DNA from: Candidatus Eiseniibacteriota bacterium
GTDB taxonomy: Bacteria; Joyebacterota; Joyebacteria; Joyebacterales; Joyebacteraceae
Direction: 5' to 3'
DNA: 5,270 bases
NCBI GenBank assembly: GCA_030638405.1
Contig: DAOWER010000149.1
Span: 1 to 5,270 of the forward strand
Shown here: positions 1 to 5,270 of the stretch, in pieces
Layout of the letters: each line of letters opens with the position of its first letter
Numbering within the stretch: the first letter of the stretch is position 1
Program-made: the position numbers and the translations under genes
The notes under the pieces: model-generated
Told to the model about the DNA's origin: nothing
Seen by the model: only the letters and a program-made list of their open reading frames with translations
Databases searched by the model: none

Positions 1-1173
1 CTCAGTCCATCCATAGCCGGCGCGCAGGCCGTGCACGAGGCGGCTCTGGCGGGCGTGGCCCCGGCCGGCGGGCTGCCCGATCCGACGGTCAGCTACGGTC
101 ACTACTTCGAGGAGGTGGAAACTCGTGTCGGTCCTCAGACGCACAGGTTTGGCGTCCGACAGAAGTTGCCGTGGCCGGGGAAACTGTCGGTGGCGAAGGC
201 GCGTGAGCGTGAGCGCGCTGGTGCGGCGAGTGAGCGACTCAGGGCGACGCGGCTCAAGGTGGCCGCTGATGTGACGCGGGCGTTTGCTGACTACGCGTAC
301 CTGGCGGAGGCACTGAGGGTCACGGAGGAGCGATACGTCCTGTTGATCTCCGTCGAGGAGGTCACCCGGACGAGGTACTCAAGTGGCGACGCGTCGTACG
401 GTGACCTGATGAAGGCACAGATCAGTGTCGCGAGGGCCGAGGACTCGGTGGCGTCGCTTCGCGCGAGCCGGGCCCCGGCATCGTCGCGGCTGGCGGCCGC
501 GGTCGGTCTCAGTGGCGACGCGATCCTGCCCTGGCCCGAGGGGATTCCCGGCTCGTCCGTGGCGGGGACGAGTGGCGCGCTGGAGTTCTTCGAGGAGCAC
601 GGCCCGGACATCCTGGCGCTGGAACATGAGCTCGAGGCTGCGAGACACGAAAGGCGGCTGGCGGGGCAGGCGTTCCTGCCTGACCTCACACTGGGAGTGG
701 ACTACATCGCGACGGACGACGCGGTGATGCCGGTCGATGAGAGCGGGAAGGACGCGCTGATCGGGACGGCGTCCGTCAGTGTCCCTCTGTGGTTCGGGAA
801 GCACAGGGCCGGTGTGCTTCAGGCCGAGGCGGCGCTCCGGGCAGCGGAGGGTCGAGTTGAGCAGCGGACTCACGACCTGAGGGCAGAGGTCAGGACGTCC
901 ATCTTCGAACTTGAGGACACGGCGCGAAAGGTAGTGCTGTATCGGGACCGTCTGGTTCCGGCCGCCATGCAGTCCGTCGAGGCGACCGACGCTTCATATC
1001 GGGCCGGAGCGGTGGATTTCGACGCGCTTGTGGGGGCGCACGAGGTAGCACTCGAGTTGCAGCTGGCGCTGGCGCGCGCGCGCGCGGATGTGCTCGTGAA
1101 CACGGCTGAACTCGCGAGACTGACGGGTGACGACCGTCAAGAGAGCGACGAGCACGAGGACGGTGGGCGCTAG
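1..1173 (+). CDS. cusC: CusC-like TolC-family outer-membrane efflux channel (5' partial)
   Basis: This is the outer-membrane channel of a tripartite metal efflux pump. It would form the trimeric barrel and periplasmic tunnel through which metal leaves the cell. The frame is open from base 1 to TAG at 1171-1173, giving 390 visible residues. The GTG at 31 is not credible as the start, because family-like sequence continues upstream and the signal peptide is missing. Counting base 1 as codon 1, residues 25-60 carry the heavy-metal channel pattern LPDP..SYG, VETRVGPQ (39-46) and WPGKL (58-62). Two OEP repeats follow: a helical pair at about 60-170 with Y..G....GDLMKAQ (126-140), then a second at about 200-375 with FLPDLTLGVDY (225-235), DESGKD (246-251) and YRAGAVDFDAL (333-343). 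The tail (376-390) is short, acidic and His-containing. The gene lies 22 bases before the adaptor gene, so the two are probably co-transcribed. The family call is firm. The cus symbol rests on the neighbouring CusA-type pump. Confidence 0.93.
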   Translation, partial: LSPSIAGAQAVHEAALAGVAPAGGLPDPTVSYGHYFEEVETRVGPQTHRFGVRQKLPWPGKLSVAKARERERAGAASERLRATRLKVAADVTRAFADYAYLAEALRVTEERYVLLISVEEVTRTRYSSGDASYGDLMKAQISVARAEDSVASLRASRAPASSRLAAAVGLSGDAILPWPEGIPGSSVAGTSGALEFFEEHGPDILALEHELEAARHERRLAGQAFLPDLTLGVDYIATDDAVMPVDESGKDALIGTASVSVPLWFGKHRAGVLQAEAALRAAEGRVEQRTHDLRAEVRTSIFELEDTARKVVLYRDRLVPAAMQSVEATDASYRAGAVDFDALVGAHEVALELQLALARARADVLVNTAELARLTGDDRQESDEHEDGGR

Positions 1174-1180
1174 TGGGGTG

Positions 1181-1189
1181 GGAGGAGGA
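1181..1189 (+). promoter_or_regulatory. Strong Shine-Dalgarno for the cusB-like adaptor
   Basis: GGAGGAGGA lies just upstream of the ATG at 1196, at normal spacing, inside the 22-base gap after the channel gene. It fixes the adaptor start at 1196 rather than the in-frame GTG at 1127, which would overlap the channel gene by 47 bases and put about 23 polar residues before the signal peptide. The other two genes show no comparable site: the channel start lies outside the window, and the pump start lacks a clear one. Confidence 0.85.
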
Positions 1190-1195
1190 ACTCAG

Positions 1196-2545
1196 ATGAG
1201 TTTGGGGAAGAACAGCATGAGGTGGCGTGGACTGCTGGTCGGTGGAGCTCTGCTCGGGGCCGCGCTCCTGGCACTGTCCTGCGGCGGAGAGGCAGGACCA
1301 GAGGACGGGCACGGCCACGCCGAGTCCCGGGCGTCTGTCTGGACGTGTTCGATGCACCCACAGGTGCGTCAGGACGGGCCCGGAGACTGCCCGCTCTGCG
1401 GCATGGACCTCATTCCCGTGGAGGACGACGGTGGGGGATCCGAGGACGTGGAGGGAGAGCGCACTCTGACGGTCACGGAGGCCGGACGAGCGCTGATGGA
1501 GATAGAGACGGCACCGGTGGCGCGGATGGCCGTCGCGGCGGACGTCGCGCTGGTGGGCAAGGTCACGTACGACGAGGGTCGCGTGTCGCGGATATCCGCG
1601 TGGGTGCCCGGCAGGATCGAGAAGCTCCACGTCGACTACGTCGGCTTCGAGATTCGTGCGGGTGAGCCGATGGTCGACATCTACGGCCCGGAGCTCGTGG
1701 CCGCCCAGGAGGAGCTCATCCAGTCGCTCGATGCCTACCGCGAGGCCCGGACGAGCCGGAACGAGCGGCTCGTCGAGTCGACGCTCGACGTGGTTCAGGC
1801 AGTGCGCCAACGGCTCCGCCTGTGGGGTCTCTCGGAGGCACAGATCGCTGAGATAGAGACCTGGGGGACGGCGGAACCTCGTCTGTCCATTCCGGCTCCG
1901 ATCAGCGGCACCGTCGTCGCGAAGAACGTGACGGAGGGCGCGTACATCACGACCGGGCAGATGCTCTTCACCATCGCGGACCTCTCTGTTGTCTGGATCG
2001 AGCTCTCCGCCTACGAGTCCGACCTGGCTCTGCTCGCTCCGGGCCAGCCGATGCAGTTCACCGTGGAGGCCGTGCCCGGCCGTACGTTCAGCGGCGTCTT
2101 GTCGTTCGTTGAGCCCATCGTCAACCCCGTTACCAGGACCATCGCTGTGAGAGCCGAGGTCCAGAACGCGGAGAGACTTCTTATGCCCGGCATGTTCGTT
2201 CGCGCCAACGTCAAGGCGGACGCGCGCGGGCACGGACGTGGCACGCCACTCGTCATCCCCGCGACCGCGCCGCTCCTCACGGGGGAGAGGGCCGTCGTCT
2301 ACGTGGAGTTGGAGGACGCCGACGCGCCCACATTCGAGGGACGCGAGGTTACGCTGGGGCCACGGGTAGGAGACTTCTACGTTGTGGCAGAGGGACTCGC
2401 GGAAGGCGAACGCGTCGTGACCGAGGGCGCCTTCAAGCTGGACAGCGCGCTGCAGATCCGGGCGAAGCCGAGCATGATGAGCCCGGACGCAGGTGACTAC
2501 GATTCTTTGCGACCGCAGGCGGACAACGCCGGCCACCACCACTAG
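1196..2545 (+). CDS. cusB: CusB-like periplasmic adaptor lipoprotein with heavy-metal-binding domain
   Basis: This is the membrane-fusion (adaptor) protein, 449 residues, that links the RND pump to the channel and hands metal to the pump in the periplasm. Residues 1-29 form a lipoprotein signal: a basic start, hydrophobic residues 13-27, then LALSC with C29 as the likely lipidated cysteine. A His-containing linker (DGHGHAE, 37-43) follows. Residues 49-75 match the heavy-metal-binding domain found in many CusB relatives (WTCSMHP and CPLCGMDLIPV); C51, M53, H54, C65, C68 and M70 are the candidate ligands. The first barrel-sandwich half is at about 134-165 (WVPGRIEKLHVDYVG), the helical hairpin at 165-225 (YGPELVAAQEEL), and the second half at 230-268 (PAPISGTVVAKNVTEG). 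The beta-barrel spans about 269-340 and the membrane-proximal domain 350-425. The protein ends in GHHH. E. coli CusB is about 407 residues and lacks this Cys-rich domain. The stop is 3 bases before the pump's first ATG and in the same frame, which suggests translational coupling. Confidence 0.95.
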   Translation: MSLGKNSMRWRGLLVGGALLGAALLALSCGGEAGPEDGHGHAESRASVWTCSMHPQVRQDGPGDCPLCGMDLIPVEDDGGGSEDVEGERTLTVTEAGRALMEIETAPVARMAVAADVALVGKVTYDEGRVSRISAWVPGRIEKLHVDYVGFEIRAGEPMVDIYGPELVAAQEELIQSLDAYREARTSRNERLVESTLDVVQAVRQRLRLWGLSEAQIAEIETWGTAEPRLSIPAPISGTVVAKNVTEGAYITTGQMLFTIADLSVVWIELSAYESDLALLAPGQPMQFTVEAVPGRTFSGVLSFVEPIVNPVTRTIAVRAEVQNAERLLMPGMFVRANVKADARGHGRGTPLVIPATAPLLTGERAVVYVELEDADAPTFEGREVTLGPRVGDFYVVAEGLAEGERVVTEGAFKLDSALQIRAKPSMMSPDAGDYDSLRPQADNAGHHH

Positions 2546-2548
2546 CAG

Positions 2549-5270
2549 ATGCCCACTGGGGCAGGACGCGGCAGCCAGATGGCCCGAAAGAACTACAACA
2601 GCCACTTCGAGGAATCGTCGCCGTTGAACGCGCTGATCGGCTTCTGCCTCAGGAACAAGCCGGTGGTCGCGCTCCTCGTCGTGCTCGTGGTCGCGTGGGG
2701 TCTCATCGTCGCCCCGTTCGACTGGGATCTCGGGGATCTTCCACGCGATCCCGTGCCGGTCGACGCGATCCCCGACATCGGCGAGAACCAGCAGATAGTC
2801 TTCACCGAATGGACGGGTCGCTCGCCTCAGGACGTGGAGGACCAGATCACGTATCCGCTGACCGTCTCGCTTCTGGGCATGCCCGGGGTCAAGACGGTCC
2901 GCAGCTACTCCTTCTTCGGTTTCTCCTCCGTATACGTGATCTTCGACGACGGCGTGGACTTCTACTGGTCGCGAAGTCGTGTCCTCGAGAAGCTCTCCAG
3001 TCTGCCTCCCAACACGCTGCCGAACGACGTCCGGCCGATGCTCGGTCCCGACGCGACCGCCCTTGGACAGGTCTACTGGTACACGCTCGAGGGACGCGAC
3101 GAGAACGGTGATCCGGCAGGCGGGTGGGACCCGCAGGAGCTCCGCTCGATCCAGGACTGGTACGTCCGGTACGCGCTGATGTCGGCCAAGGGTGTCTCCG
3201 AGGTCGCCTCCATCGGTGGGTTCGTTCGTGAGTACCAGATTGACGTCGACCCGTTGGCGCTGCACGCGCGCGGCGTGACCCTGGAGCAGCTGGTCAACGC
3301 CGTCCGTATGTCGAACATCGACGTCGGCGCGCGCACCATAGAGGTCAACCGCGTGGAGTACGTCGTACGCGGTCTGGGTTTCATCGAGAAGATGGAGGAC
3401 ATCGAGAATATCGTCGTGGCTGCCGTCGACGGCGTTCCGCTGCTGCTCAGCGAGGTGGCCACCGTGCAGCAGGGCCCGGCCGCGCGCCGCGGCGCTCTGG
3501 ACAAGGACGGCGCGGAGGCCGTGGGAGGCGTCGTGGTCGTTCGCCACGGCTACAATCCGCTCGCCGCGATAGGCAACGTCAAGGAGAGGATTCGTGAGCT
3601 CGGCCCGGGGCTCCCGAGCAAGGTCCTCGATGACGGCACGGTCTCGCAGGTGGCCATCGTCCCATTCTACGATCGCACGTCCCTGATTCACGAGACTCTC
3701 GGTACTCTCAACACCGCGTTGTCGCTCGAGGTCCTCGTCACCATCATCGTGGTCATCGTCATGGTGATGCACTTCGGGGGCGCGATGATGATCTCGGGCG
3801 TGCTGCCCCTTGTGGTCCTCATGTGCTTCATCGGCATGAAGATGTTCAAGGTCGACGCCAACATCGTGGCACTCTCCGGTATCGCCATTGCCGTTGGTAC
3901 GATCGTCGACATGGGCATCATCCTCACGGAGAACATACTCAGGCACCTCGACTCGGCGGACCCGTCCGAGAGCAGGCTCGACGTCGTGCAGCGCGGGGCC
4001 TCCGAGGTCAGCGGCGCCGTGCTGACCGCGATACTGACGACCGTCGTCAGCTTCCTGCCCGTGTTCGCGATGACCGGCGCAGAGGGGAAGCTCTTCGGGC
4101 CGCTTGCATACACCAAGACCTTCGCGCTCTTGTCATCCGTGCTCGTTGCGCTCATCATCCTGCCGCCGCTTGCTCACCTGGTGCTCAGACGGCGTGGGGC
4201 GGAGCGCCCAGTCGGCCGCGCCCGCGCCCGAGCGCGGGACGTGGGACACGGGCTGCTCGTGGCCGCAGGTATCGCGTTGGGCTTCGCCACCACGTGGTGG
4301 GCAGGTCTCATAGTAGCGCTGCTCGGGGCCCGTTACTTCGTGGCTCCCATCCTCGAGCGACGCGGCCTGCGCCTGCCCGCGCACACGCCGCTCATTCTGG
4401 TGGGGCTGCTCGTGGCGGTGACCCTGACCAGGCACTGGATGCCGCTCGGGCTGGGACGTGCGTTCTTTCCCAACGCCGTCATGGTCTTCCTGATGCTGGG
4501 CGGGTTGCTGACGTTCTTCAAGCTGTTCGCGCGGTTCTACCCGAACATGCTCACCTGGTGTCTGGACAACAAGCAGAAGTTCATCGTCATACCCGTAGTG
4601 GTGGTCCTTCTGGGGAGCCTCATCTGGTTGGGATTCGACGGCGTGTTCGGCTTCATTCCGACGGGCCTCGGCAGGTTAGGCGTTTCAGAAAACGGGATAC
4701 GTTCGAGCGCCGTCTGGTCCGGTCCGGCCCATGCTTTCCCGGGCCTCGGGCGCGAGTTCATGCCTCCGCTGGACGAGGGCTCGTTCCTCTGGATGCCGAC
4801 GACGATGCCCCACGCGTCCATCGGTGAAGCGCTCGACGTCCTGCAGAAACAGGACCGCGCGTTCGGAGCCATACCTGAGGTCGAGAGCGTTGTCGGCAAG
4901 ATAGGCCGCGTCGACAGCCCGCTCGACCCCGCGCCGATTTCCATGATCGAGACGGTCATCAACTACAAGTCGGAGTATGTCAGCGACGAGCGCGGACGCG
5001 CGCTTCTGTTCAGGTACGATCGGAAGAGCGGAGAGTATCCCCGCGACGAGTTCAATGAACTGATTCCCGACAGACGCGGGAGACCGTTCCGGCAGTGGCG
5101 CCCTGAGATCGAGAGCCCCGACGACATCTGGCAGGAGGTCGTGCGCGCCGGGCGAATTCCCGGCACGACGTCGGCCCCGAAGCTCCAGCCCATCGAGACA
5201 AGACTCGTCATGTTGCAGAGCGGGATGCGTGCGCCGATGGGCGTGAAGGTCAAGGGGCCGGATCTTGAGA
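2549..5270 (+). CDS. cusA: CusA-like HME-RND metal/proton antiporter (3' partial, enlarged variant)
   Basis: This is the inner-membrane pump, open to the window end with 907 residues visible. It exchanges protons for metal and binds metal in its periplasmic cleft. TM1 is at 38-56. The first periplasmic part contains VDAIPDIGENQ (71-81), TYPLTVSLLGMPGVKTVRSY (101-120), YVIFDDGVDFYWSRSRVLE (129-147) and GPDAT (166-170). TM2-TM6 fall at about 390-545. TM4 reads GIAIAVGTIVDMGII, the monovalent-metal (CusA) pattern rather than the CzcA one, and D454 aligns with CusA proton-relay D405. TM7 is at about 677-697. The second periplasmic part has EFMPPLDEG (736-744) and M749, M799 and M888, which align with CusA metal ligands M573, M623 and M672. 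The nearby charged residues E743, E801 and R885 are also kept. Compared with the 1047-residue E. coli CusA there are three large insertions, so full length may be near 1260, with about 355 residues missing to the right. ATG 2549 is chosen for its tight spacing to cusB; ATG 2579 is the alternative. The family is certain, but the substrate is inferred. Confidence 0.95.
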   Translation, partial: MPTGAGRGSQMARKNYNSHFEESSPLNALIGFCLRNKPVVALLVVLVVAWGLIVAPFDWDLGDLPRDPVPVDAIPDIGENQQIVFTEWTGRSPQDVEDQITYPLTVSLLGMPGVKTVRSYSFFGFSSVYVIFDDGVDFYWSRSRVLEKLSSLPPNTLPNDVRPMLGPDATALGQVYWYTLEGRDENGDPAGGWDPQELRSIQDWYVRYALMSAKGVSEVASIGGFVREYQIDVDPLALHARGVTLEQLVNAVRMSNIDVGARTIEVNRVEYVVRGLGFIEKMEDIENIVVAAVDGVPLLLSEVATVQQGPAARRGALDKDGAEAVGGVVVVRHGYNPLAAIGNVKERIRELGPGLPSKVLDDGTVSQVAIVPFYDRTSLIHETLGTLNTALSLEVLVTIIVVIVMVMHFGGAMMISGVLPLVVLMCFIGMKMFKVDANIVALSGIAIAVGTIVDMGIILTENILRHLDSADPSESRLDVVQRGASEVSGAVLTAILTTVVSFLPVFAMTGAEGKLFGPLAYTKTFALLSSVLVALIILPPLAHLVLRRRGAERPVGRARARARDVGHGLLVAAGIALGFATTWWAGLIVALLGARYFVAPILERRGLRLPAHTPLILVGLLVAVTLTRHWMPLGLGRAFFPNAVMVFLMLGGLLTFFKLFARFYPNMLTWCLDNKQKFIVIPVVVVLLGSLIWLGFDGVFGFIPTGLGRLGVSENGIRSSAVWSGPAHAFPGLGREFMPPLDEGSFLWMPTTMPHASIGEALDVLQKQDRAFGAIPEVESVVGKIGRVDSPLDPAPISMIETVINYKSEYVSDERGRALLFRYDRKSGEYPRDEFNELIPDRRGRPFRQWRPEIESPDDIWQEVVRAGRIPGTTSAPKLQPIETRLVMLQSGMRAPMGVKVKGPDLE
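4221..4238 (+). repeat. Perfect all-GC hairpin inside cusA
   Basis: CCCGCGC at 4221-4227 and GCGCGGG at 4232-4238 are exact reverse complements around a 4-base loop. The hairpin lies in codons for the Arg-rich loop after TM6 (residues 558-564). No T-tract follows and the reading frame continues, so it is not a terminator. It may be only a by-product of Arg/Ala codons in GC-rich DNA. Confidence 0.6.
4287..4300. repeat. 14-base perfect palindrome inside cusA
   Basis: CCACCACGTGGTGG is identical to its own reverse complement and does not extend further on either side. It encodes Thr-Thr-Trp-Trp in the first extra hydrophobic segment of the pump. About 0.3 such palindromes would be expected by chance in a window this size, so a binding-site role is unproven. 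Confidence 0.5.

Noticed and set aside
1127..1195. GTG at 1127 as the adaptor start
   Set aside because: It would overlap the channel gene and place a polar stretch before the lipoprotein signal. The ATG at 1196 has a strong Shine-Dalgarno at proper spacing.
2543..2551. Amber readthrough giving an adaptor-pump fusion, since both genes share a frame across TAG-CAG-ATG
   Set aside because: The adaptor's C-terminus is periplasmic and the pump's N-terminus cytoplasmic, so a direct fusion has the wrong topology. Ordinary coupled re-initiation explains the spacing.
890..3946. Minus-strand open frame of 1018 codons across all three genes
   Set aside because: Over the adaptor and pump it is exactly codon-in-register with the sense genes, so it stays open only because TTA, CTA and TCA are avoided there. 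Its product is a low-complexity Asp/His/Arg-rich string with no domain pattern. It crosses three unmistakable genes.
4676..4678. Single TTA codon as a bldA-like regulatory switch
   Set aside because: That control is known from Streptomyces. This operon encodes an outer-membrane channel and so comes from a Gram-negative organism.
3823..4827. Plus-strand open frame of 334 codons overlapping the pump gene
   Set aside because: It is an Arg/Ala/Gly-rich shadow in another frame of the pump gene, whose own frame shows strong family motifs throughout.
2549..5270. CzcA-type Zn/Co/Cd pump
   Set aside because: TM4 has the CusA pattern with a single relay aspartate (D454) in GIAIAVG..VD, and all three periplasmic Met ligands of CusA are present.

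Overview
This window holds part of one plus-strand operon for a tripartite heavy-metal efflux system of the Cus (Cu(I)/Ag(I)) type. The order is outer-membrane channel (cusC-like, 5' end missing), periplasmic adaptor lipoprotein (cusB-like, complete) and HME-RND inner-membrane pump (cusA-like, 3' end missing). The DNA is GC-rich, roughly two thirds by eye. TTA, CTA and TCA codons are absent from all of cusB and the first 528 codons of cusA. An outer-membrane channel and a lipoprotein adaptor imply a Gram-negative (diderm) organism. The phylum cannot be fixed from this sequence. A high-GC group such as Gemmatimonadota, Myxococcota or a related environmental lineage is only a guess.

Layout: bases 1-1173 are the TolC/CusC-family channel, open at the left edge. 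Bases 1174-1195 are a 22-base spacer carrying a strong Shine-Dalgarno. Bases 1196-2545 encode the adaptor, with a lipoprotein signal, a Cys/His/Met-rich heavy-metal-binding domain, a split barrel-sandwich domain around a helical hairpin, a beta-barrel, a membrane-proximal domain and a C-terminal His triplet. After a 3-base gap, bases 2549-5270 encode the first 907 residues of the pump, which runs off the right edge. No stretch over 25 bases lacks a gene. I see no promoter, terminator, RNA gene, mobile element or CRISPR array, and nothing credible on the minus strand.

Together the three proteins would span both membranes. The adaptor captures periplasmic metal and docks on the pump, the pump uses the proton gradient, and the channel opens to the outside.

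This is a known type of system, not a new one, but the pump departs from E. coli CusA. The periplasmic three-methionine metal site is intact (M749, M799, M888), and the TM4 proton-relay aspartate is present (D454). All six other metal-relay methionines that can be checked here are replaced by aliphatic residues. The protein also has about 89 extra residues with several hydrophobic segments between TM6 and TM7, about 38 after TM7, and about 40 between the second and third methionine ligands. The full protein would be about 1260 residues if its missing C-terminus has the usual length.
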